Source: Ashinkailepas kermadecensis
Lineage: Eukaryota > Arthropoda > Thecostraca > Neolepadidae
Assembly: GCA_034440615.1 (NCBI GenBank)
Contig: JAOTOM010004321.1
Location: 124,001-188,000, forward strand
Length of the DNA stretch: 64,000 nucleotides
Direction of reading: 5' to 3'
Under the pieces are notes generated by a model. That model was not told the origin of the DNA. It saw only the letters and a list, made by a program, of their open reading frames with translations, and did no database searches. This document shows positions 10,739-22,243 of the stretch, one piece after another (positions within the stretch are counted from its first letter, which is position 1; each line of letters opens with the position of its first letter). Both the position numbers and the translations under genes were made by a program.

Positions 10739-13700
10739 CAACCGACGTCCACGATGATGCAGCTCCCACACGAGCACTCAACAGTTTGATGTCTTCGATC
10801 TGTTTATCTCGGTAAGCAGACACGGTCGGCAAACTTTCTGTTGGCCGATGGCATGGAATACCGTTCGACGTCAACACAGCCTAGAGTAACGCGTCTCTTT
10901 TTTCGCTGCGAGCACTGGTCAACGAAAGTTTTATTCGTTTCGATCAGAGACTCACTGACTAACAGCCGCTTAACTGCGCCCACACTTCTATTTCGAAGTT
11001 TCAGTCGGCGTGATGCAGTTTCTTTCGAACATTCTTCGATTTGAACGAACAGATCACGACGTTGTCTCTCTGCAGTGTGCGGGCAACATGTAGGTGCAGG
11101 GTGCGAGCAACGTGTCACACAACACTTTTGCATCTCTTTCCTCATTTATTTGTGCCGTTCCGATTTGAGGGATCTCTTCTTGATTGACGTTCCATTTACT
11201 CAATCCATTCCTTCAGATTTTCAAGCTGTTTTGACCAATTAACAGCTTGTTTTCAAATGATTCTAAGAGCTTATTGTTCTCGAAACACAAACTCGGTTCC
11301 ACATGCTCTGAAGTTCCTTACCAATTCCTTACCATTTTCTCGTTATCTTCTTTCCGGTGAAATCCCGTCAAAGATGACTGAAAGTCATCTTTGACGACTT
11401 TCAGACTGTTCTCTCCTGAGTTTTCCTTTGATGACTTGTATTTTGGTATCTTTTTATCTCCTCAAGTGTTTTCACCATTTCACCAGCTGATCTTTACCAA
11501 TTACTCCCAGATCTTCTCTGTTGTAACCATTCATGCTCCGCGCCACTGAATGCGGATTTCGATGCTGATTCTGCACTTGCCTGTGACAATTCACGCCTCA
11601 CTTCTGACTTTCACTACTAGCTATGTGGAAGCGGAGAACACACAGTTTGCACCAAGGTGCAGTTGTAGTGGGAATCACTTGGATATGCTTCTTTTTCACG
11701 GCAAGCTGCGCCGCAACTCACACTGCTGGCCAAGCCGCACACATGACCTAGGCGCTGCGCCGCAGGCTACGACAGAACGGTACCAGTGACGAAGGCCATC
11801 TGAGCTCGCATTTTCAATTGTCATGAGACATCATTAGTGATAGCGGAAAGATGCATAAACGTTCTGTAGAAAGTGCAATTGAACATATTTTTAATCCCCT
11901 CGAATTTCTTCTCTATTCAAAAATTGCGTTCTAAGTGCTTTACTCGAAGTCAGATGTGTTCCTGTTAGTTTTAGTGTGATGCATATTCCTTAATTCCATT
12001 AAGCCAATATTCCTTTTTCACCGATCATTCCTCATAAAGTGCTCCTAACCTGTGCTCAAGGAAAGAGGCCTGCGATGGCACTACTACTTTCAACTTACTT
12101 TGGGTAATTTTCAACAAAGTTTTACGTTGTAATCCAGCATATTAAATTATAATCGTTTCCACTCCATCTACCCTTTTGATTCTGAGATTTGCCAACTTCA
12201 ATCACAAGTTACATGACGCACTTTAAATCTTTGTTCAGAGGAGGAGGATGGCGGCGGCACGCCCCTGCGCGGACAGCTTGCGATGGACATCGCACCGAAG
12301 CTGGTTTCGCCTCCTTTCCGAATGGCGAATTGATAGAGTCGCTGGGTTGTTTTCTGGGGTCTCCAGTTCCGTCCCAGGGAGGGGTGGCGGTTTTCATATC
12401 TGCCTTTTGTAATGTGATTTTGTAAACGCATCGCACCGAAAACCATCTTAGCTCTGCACACACCCTTAAAGGTTCGTGGCTGTATGAGCACGGAAGGTTG
12501 TGCTCGTATAGCTAACACACGGAGTTTCAATTGCACGGCTCTTTTAACACTTGCTCTCGATCCTCCATCACCCTATAGGCACCTTCCATTGGTAACAATT
12601 TTGGCATAACAATATCGTATGATGCAAAACAAAACGAAGCAAATACCTGTCATCAGTTGGTGAAAGTGAAGCTTGACACCTCAAAAAGTTTTCTACCTTC
12701 TTCTCTAAAACGAAACCGAGGGGCAGGGACGAACCATTTGTTTGCATTCCCACCACGACAAGGGTTAATATTGGGTGGATATATCCCGAGATGAGATGAG
12801 GTGGGAAGTTACCCAAACACCAGGGCGCATGACTCCACGACACAGCAGCACGGTTTACGTGTTGAACCCAGAACAACTATTTTAAATAATATGTAATAAA
12901 ATAAAATGCATGGGCGCAGGAAGCTTCAAGAAGTAGGCTGTCGGGCCAGGGTTTGATCAGTATGACACAATCCAAAGAAAGGTTGTTAGGCATGGGTGGG
13001 GGCTTAGAAAGTGAAGTTATGTCCATTAATTCAAGTGCAATTGCCATTCATCTTATAATTTATGGTTCTTCAGTTTTGGCATATGAGTATGGAAACTATA
13101 CTCCAGTGGAATTAATTGTTACGTAGTTCTGGTTTATTACATTTCGAAAGAACATTCCTGGGTTATCTTGCTCATCTTATCCTTCGGAGGAACCATGAAA
13201 GGTAGGATGGGTGGGGAATGGGGGTGGCAGCTATCACTCCCAACACGAAATCGGAGAGCTTGGGACCATCCGGTCCCTACTCTGCTGCGCACATAAACTC
13301 GTCATATGACAATGAGCTGAATAAGCTAACGCTGCAGCATGTTCGGGATATGAATACTCCGGAAATGGAACTGCGTTTGCAGCACGCCACTTCCAGTGAG
13401 CAGCAGACAGTCGGCATATGATGCAACATTCTTCCCGGTCGGAGAAGCTCTCACGAGAAGCGAGCCATTGCCAAACATGGTGAACGCGGCGTTCTAATGT
13501 GCTGAGCGCCACTCAGACCATCATCCGCAGAGTCAAACCATCATCCCGTGTCGTTAATTGCGGGCGTCGCCCGACTGCAAACTAGCCGAGCGCCAGGAGA
13601 ATATTAAGCAAGCCACCCGGCAGCGGAGCTCCCGCATTGGTCCCAGGGCCTCCACTAGCCGAGTCAGGCTGAACTGGTGTGCAGCCAAAACAGCAATACA

Positions 13701-14440
13701 CCATTCATCTGCAACTAAGAGTTGTGCGTGGGGTCGTTAATGTCAATAATGTCTTTAATTGGCTGAACTCGTTCGACTCACATTACGAAGATTACGTTCT
13801 AGCTCCGTTTCAGCAGACTCAAAATATAAAATGAGTTCTAGATGATATGCTACCTGCCAGTTATGATTGCCAATATATAACGCTATTGGCGCACTGGACA
13901 AGCGCATGCAACATGTGGGCCCTGGTGCTCATGTGCTGCAGGCACCGCATCGAACATGTTATCGGTGCGGCAGGAAAAGTTCATCACAACTACGTGTCTT
14001 GTCAACACGTGTCGTGTCTTGTCAACACATGTCTTGCCAGCACGTGGTGACGTAGGCTCCATGTGCGCTGCGCTCAGCGCTGGTGCGCCCGTCAGCCACA
14101 TGGCTCTCCTTTCCCGAGCTACTCTACCCCACCCATCCACATGGAGCTTCGGTTGGTTTGACTTTGAGTGGCGGATAACAGTGTGCTACTGTGATCGCGT
14201 CGTAACCGAAATCGCGAGCATGAGTCGTGACCTTGACCGAGTGCGCCACAGTGGCAACGAGGAGCAACGGTATGATTGGGAAGTGTGGACGGCACCTGGT
14301 GCTTCGATTTGATCTTGACTAATTTAAGGTGTCGAAATTGTCAAGATCTCCCGGAGCACAGTCATATTTTCCCATCCATTAGCCTCCTTCCGAAAGTCGT
14401 GATTGCACCGCACGTTCTGCCCGCAGTAAACCGCGAGGTA
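10739..14440. other. Anonymous interval
   Basis: No supportable gene. Apart from the hairpin at 11366-11396, I see only short repeats, such as GTCTTGTCAACAC words at 13996-14030. Short open frames of 60-120 codons are scattered on both strands and resemble no family I know. Confidence 0.35.
11366..11396. repeat. Perfect 14-bp hairpin with 3-nt loop
   Basis: CGTCAAAGATGACT (11366-11379), loop GAA, then its exact complement (11383-11396). The tight loop makes cruciform or RNA-hairpin formation likely, but there is no gene context to assign a role. Confidence 0.7.
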
Positions 14441-14464
14441 CAGCCAGCTTACTTGCGCTGGCCG

Positions 14465-14640
14465 CGCTGCCACTCTCATCGACCTGCTCAGGCCGCACTC
14501 ACCAGGCCGACCCAGATCTGACAATCTCACCGACCTGCCCTGGCCGCGCTGCCACTCTCACCGACCTACCATGGCCGCGCTGCCACTCTAACCGACCTGC
14601 CCTGGTCGCGCTCACCAGGTCGACCCAGCGCTGCCACTCT
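14465..14640 (+). repeat. Degenerate ~31-bp GC-rich repeat
   Basis: The block CGCTGCCACTCT recurs at 14465, 14547, 14578 and 14629, each followed by CACCGACCTGCC-like sequence. The clean period is 31 bp (14547 to 14578); the other spacings include insertions. Confidence 0.6.
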
Positions 14641-16382
14641 CACCGCTCGTGAGTCGGCGACCCATATCCCCGGCACACAACAGCTCCCGCACACAGAGAC
14701 TCGCTCAGACCAGCAGAAAGGCGGGTACATAGCGATCACAGGGCACATCTGGGAGACGTGAAGGATGGGGCGGCACGAAGTGGAGGCGATTTCACAGATG
14801 GCACTATTGGATTATTGGAAACTTAATATCCAGTCCTTCAAGCCGAAAATTCCAGATCAGCGCAGCGAAACCCACCATACATAGATATTTGATATACCGA
14901 TGCTGTGCGAAATATGCTAACTCCATCATTCCTCACCGGCTTTTGACTATTGAGGGATACAAGATTTTCCGGTGCGACTGATTATGATTCATGAAGCTTC
15001 TCAGGTCTCGGGGTGAGAAAGCAATGCCTGTGCGTGACTATCTGGATTGTGAAGTGGTGAAGGCGCCAAACTCGGATGTTAGTTGTTCCAATATGGAGAT
15101 GATTTGGCTTCAAGTACGTGTGAACAAACGCGATTCACGTTTAGTCGTTTCTGGATAGCGCGTAGCGACTAATTCTTTAGCCAAATAATAGCAGATCTAG
15201 ATGATTTGAAGATTATGCAGAACTACACTGAACATCGTTAGTAATGTTGTTAGTAGAAGTCTTGACCTTATGCTCATTACAATTGAAAAATATAAATTAG
15301 GACAAAATTAAATGCATATTTCGGCGGTGTGTATTTTTCAACAATGACAGCCTGAAGGTGACAAACAGCAAGTACAAAATGACATGGAACACATCACAGC
15401 ATGCACTCTACAAATTAACGATCTCACAGCCAGTGCAATCCGATTGACATGACATGACATGATATGATATGAATACAATTTACATGCTAAGCACGAATAC
15501 TATGAATTAGAAAGAACCAGAAAGCACTTATCACATCATATTATACTTATTCCACTGCGCGAAATCATAGCCATCGGCTAAGGCGGAAGCGATCTTAGTG
15601 TGTGCCGTGATCAGTAGCCTATGCTCCTGTTATCTGTGCATCGGTATTTGGTGCTGGGGTGTAGGGCGGTATGGGACCGGTGGAAACGGGGTTCATGAAG
15701 ATGTCCGGGTGTTAAGTGTTTGTCTACGGCTTCTAATATCAAGCGATTCGACTATTTGTAGCTCGGCAACGTCTTTGCACGCCGTCGAATAGCCACGCCG
15801 TCGAAATATGCAGTTAATGTTGGCCCAATTTATCTCTCTCAGTTATGAGTATAAGGTTAAGAGTTATACTGACTTGATCAAGATGATCTTGAGGGTCAAC
15901 TGCAATTTGTCAATCAGCTACGCGATGCGACAGTTATGGCAGCAGGGGATTTAAATTGCTGCTGATCATCAGGCAAGATACAGCACGGCCAAACAAAGAT
16001 TTACTCGGAACTGAACATGCATGACATGCAAATCTGTAATACCTCACAACCAAACCATCGCCCAGGACATAGCCTACGTGACATTATTGCTTCGATTGGA
16101 CCTAACTTAGTTTGCAGCGCCCGTGTGATCCGTTGTCATTATTGTAGTCCACACGGGTTTAGTCGCGCTTCAATACAAGGTCCACCTCAATCCTCAGCCC
16201 AACAGCACTCAGAGCTCGGGAATGTTCGCTTGACGATTGCCTAGCATTTAGATCGCAGCCCCGCACCTTGACTATAAGCCTTTCCATTTATGTATTTAAC
16301 CTGATGATAAATGGTCAGAGTTCCGCGATAGTTTTGTTCACCACCTAGATTACGTTGTTCCCGCGCCCCACGTGAGTGTCCT
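14641..16382. other. Anonymous interval
   Basis: No gene or transposon signature. A short pentamer run (GACAT/GATAT) occurs around 15448-15472. Confidence 0.35.
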
Positions 16383-16612
16383 GCCGCCCAGTGTACCACC
16401 CTTATCCAGCGGCCCAGTGTACCACCCTTATCCAGCGGCCCAGTGTACCACCGTTATCCAGCGGCCCAGTGTACCGCCCTTATCCGCCGCCCAGTGTACC
16501 ACCCTTATCCAGCGGCCCAGTGTACCACCCTTATCCAGCGGCCCAGTGTACCGCCCTTATCCGACCGCCCAGCGTATCGCCCTTATACGGCCTCACAGCG
16601 TACCACCTATGG
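16383..16612 (+). repeat. 26-bp minisatellite, array A, about 9 units
   Basis: The unit is GCCCAGTGTACC followed by ACCCTTATCCAGCG. CAGTGTACC falls at 16389, 16415 and onward at 26-bp steps. The unit is clearly the same family as the larger array at 19964-21082, with CTTATCC here where that array has CTTGTCC. The last units (from 16560) drift toward CAGCGTA. Confidence 0.93.
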
Positions 16613-17493
16613 CAGCCCTCACGATTCTTCACGCGTCATTATGCGCCTTGATTTTCGCGATGTGTCGACTGCTTTGAGTACGCTCAAAGCAGTGATTGAT
16701 TGTATTCAAGTCAATTGATTTGATTGATTTTATTCAAGTCAATGATTTTATTATCAAATCATTTCACCCTGTCACTGTGACTACTCTCAAAGTCAAATGA
16801 AAACAATTGGACACTCAACTTCTTGTAATAAAACGAGTCATACATCTTCTGTGTGATGCATTGACAATTCCCAATGTTCTTAACCAAACGAAAATCGAAC
16901 GTGCTACATTTTGATATCATCTTGAATAACTTCCATTAAGCTGTCATTTTTGCACCCAATTCCAGGATTTATATCCCAATATATCGCATTGGATTCCTTT
17001 TAATTGTATATAAGATGTTCTACGTTAGCAATTTAATGTCTAATGGTTTCAAATAAACCGGCGTGAAATCAGCTGCCTTCTGATGCCATACTGTACTACT
17101 TATAGAGATATCTAACTGTCATTTTTCACCTTTTGACATGAAGCTTTCAGGCATTATTGAGGTTCTGGCATGGCTCGATGTACGTCAAGCGCCGACATTG
17201 GCTGCCCAGAGGATCCGAAGGGCTGCCGAACGGCGGCATAACACAAATAAAGTTCCAGCCTTGATAAATACCAAGGAACATCGGCTCTGCCACGCCAAAA
17301 TTGTGTAGGAGAAGTTCACGGTTATACATGTATTCTTTCATTCAACACCCATAAGCGCAATGTTCTTAAACAATATAAAGGGAACCTATCGGCCTGAACT
17401 CAAATGGTGGCGGAAATCATGCCAGACACATTGCCTATCGTTTAAAATATAAAATATGCTTGTAACTTCGACGTTGGAGCCCATTATCGGTCA
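16613..17493. other. AT-rich interval with possible left part of dispersed element
   Basis: No gene. Around 17188-17204 the words CGTCAAGCGC and GACATTGG recall the left end of the element at 3222, suggesting that copy 2 may begin near 17150. The rest is unremarkable. Confidence 0.35.
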
Positions 17494-17895
17494 TGCAATG
17501 GTTCCGGGCCCGACCACCATCCATGGCGGTCGGTCGGCGGCGAGCTGCGGGCGACGCCGTCGGCGGCCCGAGGGCCTATGGTGCGTGAATACCAGAATAT
17601 AGCTCCAGAAGACTATTCACAAGGTAACAATATGTGCAGTATATCAGTGTAAGTGGTAATTGAACTGAAATCTGAAGGTAAACCAACTTTAGTCAATGCA
17701 CTTAGCATCATATTTTATGGAGACAGAGTCTCATAAATTGCAACTATATTCCTTGCGCACACACTAGTGAGCATCCGGGCGCGCTTCTCGCAGGCGCATA
17801 TTTCAGAGTTCTTGAATGACATCAGGAACCTACCTGTTTTCTTTCTTTACTGGAGATCCCCCGATGTCCGCATTGACATTGCATCTGACGCCTAG
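17494..17895 (+). mobile_element. Dispersed GC-rich element, copy 2 (right part)
   Basis: It matches 4330-4745 in the same orientation across a GC-rich head and an AT-richer tail. GGAGACAGAGTCTCATAAAT and CATCAGGAACCTACCTG are identical in both. It ends at TCTGACGCCTAGCG, where an RT pseudogene sequence takes over, so a LINE may have inserted next to or within it. It lacks the ~175-bp satellite of copy 1. Confidence 0.7.
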
Positions 17896-19745
17896 CGAAC
17901 ACACAACTCCACTTCTAACTGCAGGGATACAACAGCTACTGCAACGCCGCCGCGAGGCACTGACGGCAAACGACCGCGCGAGTACAAGCGAGTGAACCGG
18001 CTGTGTCGCGCAGCAATCCTCAACGACTGCCGGGAGCTGTACGAGCGTGAGACTGGCCGGGGAGATCGTGGTAGCCTGTGGCGCCTGCTGCAGCCTGCGA
18101 TAGGGTGTGAATAGCAGCAGTGCGAGGCGCTCACCATCACCCCTGGCGCACCGAACGATTACTATGCCACAGTAGTCCGCAGTACAGCCGCCAGCGTGCC
18201 AACTGCGACCGCACCAGAGCCGATACGCCTCCCTCGTGACACAAGGGGCACATTCAGGATGCAACCAGTCGACATGGATGAGCTGCTGACGACGCTGGTG
18301 TCGATGAAGCCATCCACTCCACTGGCATCGACGGCATTAGCGTGTCCATGTTCCAAAGATGTTTCTTTGCACTTGGTTACCTCCTCCTGGACATAGTCAA
18401 CTCCAGCCTGGTCACCGGCATTGTTCCGCAGGCGTGGAAATACGTTCCGGTTACGCCAATTCCGAAGGGCCAGGCGTCCAAAAATCCCACAGAAACGCGC
18501 CCAATGTCAATGTTGCCCGCTGTAATGAAGGTGGTCGAACGAGTAGTTCAAGTACAACTGCTTGGCTATCTGGAAGTAACCAAATTACTATCCGACGCCT
18601 AGCACGGTTCCCGCTGAAACGTTATACCGAATCAGTGCTGCACGCTATCACTGACAAAGCAGTTCAAGCTTTGAATAACGGAGAAATCTCTATTCTGGTC
18701 TTGTTGGATCTCTCAAAGTGCTTGGATGTAGTGTTCCACGAAACATTACTCGAAACACTTTCCTGATACGGTATCGGTACCGCATGATTCCGGAACTACC
18801 TAGTCCGCCACACACGGCAGGCTCAGGTGCGTTGAGCTGACGGTGTACCGGTAATGTCTGTCACGAGAGACAACCCAATCGGGGTTTTCCACGGCGGCGC
18901 TCTGAGCTGTGTTTTATGCAGCTATTTGCAAATGACTGGAGCTTCTCTGTGCTGGATGACGTCACTGTCGTCCAATTCGCGGATGACACATATTATTCCC
19001 GGCGGAGAAAGCATGACTTGCAACTGCTCATTTACTGGATGAAGCACGCACTCAGCTTCATGTACCAGTAGTTTTGCCGTCATGGCAGGGGACTAAACAG
19101 CAAAAAGGCACAGATACTGGCCATTGAAACTCGATAAATGCTGAAAGATTTTCCGCCAGTCACGTTGCATTTCTGTGGTTCAGTATTGTCTGAAAATAAT
19201 AACCTGCGAAACCTTATAATCACCATTAACCTTAACGTGAATTATCAAATACACATCGATGTCATGATGCACAAGTGCACTTGAATCCTCATGGCATTGT
19301 TCCACGCGCAACATGGGATTCCAAACGCCACGCTAAAGAACATCGTACAGGCTTTGGTGTTGATCATAGTACGACGTTGTATATCCGTGTATGGCGTGTG
19401 TGCAGATACCCAGGTGCACCGCAGGCAAAAGATCGCGAATTTCTGTACGCGAGTTGTGACTAGTAGAAGACGATATGGCCACATATCAGATACTGTGAAG
19501 CAACTCAAGTGGCTGATTGTTAAGCAGCTTATCGGTTGTCACACAGTGTATGTTGTGCAGACGGTCATCACTATCCGGTCAGCCTGACTGCATCCATCGT
19601 ACCATCAGGCGCTTAACAACCGAAGACATGTGCACAGCACTAGACACGCAGATCGCCGGACACTTCCAAAAATCCGCACAGAAGCGGGGGGGGGGGGCGC
19701 CGCCTGTGCTACCCAGGCATACACGGTCTGAATGGGCTAGGGGTT
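17896..19745 (+). pseudogene. Decayed LINE reverse transcriptase
   Basis: Plus-strand RT remnant with many frameshifts and in-frame stops. In order: a linker; SGIVPQAWK-like fingers at 18415-18440 (GIVPQAWK, then VTPIPKGQ); LPAVMKVVERV at 18515-18545; a QHGS/R block at the frameshift near 18600; motif A LLDLSKCLDVV near 18700-18735, with its Asp kept; motif C FADD at 18976-18987; and a C-terminal block containing SVYGVCADTQVHRRQKI near 19378-19430. The order is that of a CR1/Jockey-group RT. No endonuclease is recognisable upstream. The copy is non-functional. Its 3' end is approximate because the sequence runs into a G tract (19686-19697). Confidence 0.82.
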
Positions 19746-19963
19746 AAACCACAATCGCCAGCTTTCCGAGCTAATCTGAGGAGTGCTGCTGTGCCGCACT
19801 AGTCGGTCTGATATGGATCTCTATAGTATCTGAGTATAATAATTGTGTGTGTGTTGGGATGGTGCTTTGTTTGTTCCATTTATATATATATATTAACGTG
19901 CATAGGTGAAAACCACCATTGTAGTGGATCTTACGTGAATACATCTGACTTGTCCTGCTGCCC

Positions 19964-21082
19964 AGCGTACCACCCTTGTCTGGCCGCTCAGCGTATCGCC
20001 CTTGTCTGGCCGCTCAGCGTATCGCCCTTGTCTGGCCGCCCAGCGTACCGCCCTTGTCCTGCCGCCCAGCGTACCGCCCTTGTCCGGCCGCCCAGCGTAC
20101 CGCCCTTGTCCGGCCGCTCAGCGTACCGCCCTTGTCCGGCCGCCGAGCGTACCGCCCCTGTCCTGCTGCCCAGCGTACCGCCCTTGTCCGGCTGCCCAGC
20201 GTACCGCCCTTGTCTGGCCGCTCGAGCGTACCGCCCTTGTCCGGCCGCCGAGCGTACCGCCCTTGTCCGGCCGCCGAGCGTACCGCCCCTTGTCCTGCTG
20301 CCCAGCGTACCACCCTTGTCCGGCAGCCCAGTGTACCGCCCTTGTCTGGCCGCTCAGCGTATCGCCCTTGTCTGGCCGCTCAGCGTATCGCCCTTGTCCG
20401 GCCGCCCAGCGTACCGCCCTTGTCCGGCCGCCCAGCGTACCGCCCTTGTCCGGCCGCTCAGCGTACCGCCCTTGTCCGGCCGCCCAGCGTACCGCCCTTG
20501 TCCGGCCGCTCAGCGTACCGCCCTTGTCCGGCCGCCCAGCGTACCGCCCTTGTCCGGCCGCTCAGCGTACCGCCCTTGTCCTGCTGCCCAGTGTACCGCC
20601 CTTGTCCGGCCGCCCAGCGTACCGCCCTTGTCCGGCCGCTCAGCGTACCGCCCTTGTCCGGCCGCACAGCGTACCGCCCTTGTCCTGCTGCCCAGTGTAC
20701 CGCCCTTGTCCGGCCGCCCAGCGTACCGCCCTTGTCCGGCCGCACAGCGTACCGCCCTTGTCCTGCTGCCCAGTGTACCGCCCTTGTCCGGCCGCCCAGC
20801 GTACCGCCCTTGTCCGGCCGCTCAGCGTACCGCCCTTGTCCGGCCGCCCAGCGTACCGCCCTTGTCCGGCCGCCCAGCGTACCGCCCTTGTCCGGCCGCC
20901 CAGCGTACCGCCCTTGTCCGGCCGCACAGCGTACCGCCCTTGTCCTGCTGCCCAGTGTACCGCCCTTGTCCGGCCGCTCAGCGTACCGCCCTTGTCCTGC
21001 TGCCCAGTGTACCGCCCTTGTCCGGCCGCCCAGTGTACCGCCCTTGTCCGGTCGCTCAGCGTACCGCCCTTGTCCGGCCGCG
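19964..21082 (+). repeat. 26-bp minisatellite, array B, about 43 units
   Basis: The unit is GCGTACCGCCCTTGTCCGGC plus CGCCCA (26 bp). Variant units carry CTCA, CACA or CCGA before GCG, or CTGCTG in place of GGCCGC. Because 26 is not a multiple of 3 and the unit has no stop in any forward phase, all three plus frames stay open for over a kilobase, giving three staggered 26-residue repeat 'proteins' (19845-21296, 19976-21280, 20002-21453). Much of the minus strand is open too. I treat these as artefacts of unit composition, not genes. Confidence 0.96.
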
Positions 21083-21627
21083 CGTGGCGGCTGCTACAGT
21101 GCTGCAGCCACATCGTCACCCAGGGGAGGGCGGCGGCCGGGCGGCGGCCGGGCGGCGTACAAAGCGACCGGCTGTGTCGACGTCTGCCGATGGCTCGCCG
21201 CCGACAACCACGATCACTACGAGCGAGAGATGGTGCGCCGTGGACGTGGGGGTTTGTGGCGAGTTTGCAGCCAGTCATAGGGCGGACACGGAATAAACGC
21301 GAAACGCCGCCGATCACACCAGATGTGCTGAATGCGTATTGCGTGTCTCTTGGACCAGCTGCCGCTGTCAATATTCCACCGGCGACGGTGACGCTATCCA
21401 TGTACCGTCCACATTTCGCTACGGGCAGCTTTAAAGTTAGAGCGCACCCTTAACGCGTAACGTCCATCAATTAAGTCACCAGATATAGGCGGTGTGTGTA
21501 GTCATGCTGCATGTTTTTCTACGGCATCGGTTTTATTCTTTCAGATTGTATAAGCTTCAGCAACCTTAGAACTCGTACCTTCTTCCTAGAAACATCAGCT
21601 GATAACACCCGCTCAAAATGTTTGGGT
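21083..21627. other. GC-rich flank of the minisatellite, then unique sequence
   Basis: Near 21125-21155 there is a short GCGGCCGGGCG duplication. After 21300 the sequence is unremarkable up to the left target-site duplication of the hAT-like element. Confidence 0.4.
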
Positions 21628-21635
21628 CTTACCAG
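21628..21635. repeat. 8-bp target-site duplication, left
   Basis: CTTACCAG. An identical copy lies at 24208-24215, directly outside the other end of the element. An 8-bp duplication is the hAT superfamily signature. Confidence 0.9.
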
Positions 21636-21881
21636 CAGACTTGTGCTCGACTCAAATTTTTTGAATCGGCTCACATTTGACTCATATATCTTGAGATCCG
21701 ATTCAACTCATGATTCACAGCAGGTCAAAATTATTTGATTCGACTCAATTCAGACTCAGAGCTACAGAGATCCGATTCAACTCACGACTCAAACATAAAT
21801 TTTAATCGATTCAGATCCGACTCAATGGTATCAGACTCATAAGCCATATGATTTTTGTGTGCAACTGGCTCACACACTATT

Positions 21882-22053
<172 letters not shown>

Positions 22054-22056
<3 letters not shown>

Positions 22057-22243
22057 ATGTGAGGTGAAAACAAAGTTATAGCAAAAATAATTTATTTGAC
22101 AGACAGTTTGATGTCAACTCATCTTCATCTGTCTAATTAAAGAAGGGAATCAGTATTTATTCACACTAACGAAGATGCTCCAACATCGAAACATCTGTTG
22201 GATATATTATTTTTGCTATAACTTTGTTTTCACCTCACATTAT
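22054..22243. mobile_element. 190-bp foldback unit with perfect 38-bp inverted repeats
   Basis: The left arm at 22054-22091 (contains GAGGTGAAAACAAAGTTATA) is the exact reverse complement of 22206-22243. The 114-bp centre contains a hammerhead-like core. The unit abuts the (TA)n tract and sits inside the hAT-type element, so it is either a nested MITE-like insertion into TA or the remains of a hammerhead-bearing retroelement end. No target-site duplication beyond TA can be judged because of the (TA)n flank. Confidence 0.75.
22166..22192 (+). ncRNA. Possible degenerate hammerhead ribozyme core
   Basis: CTAACGA (22166-22172) differs by one base from the hammerhead core CTGANGA. It is followed by A, then a 4-bp stem GATG/CATC (22174-22177 with 22184-22187) and directly by GAAAC (22188-22192), the other conserved core strand. 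Helix order and spacing fit a stem II. I could not identify stem III and the cleavage site with confidence, and the G-to-A change in the core would be expected to disable it. Tentative. Confidence 0.3.

Noticed and set aside
10350..10877. 175-codon minus-strand gene
   Set aside because: Lies across the 73-bp and 41-bp arrays; its sequence is the repeat translated.
19845..21453. Three long plus-strand frames (434-483 codons) and minus-strand frames as Pro/Arg-rich repeat proteins
   Set aside because: They are the three phases of one 26-bp minisatellite unit without stops. There is no start context, domain or conserved phase, and all frames are open equally.
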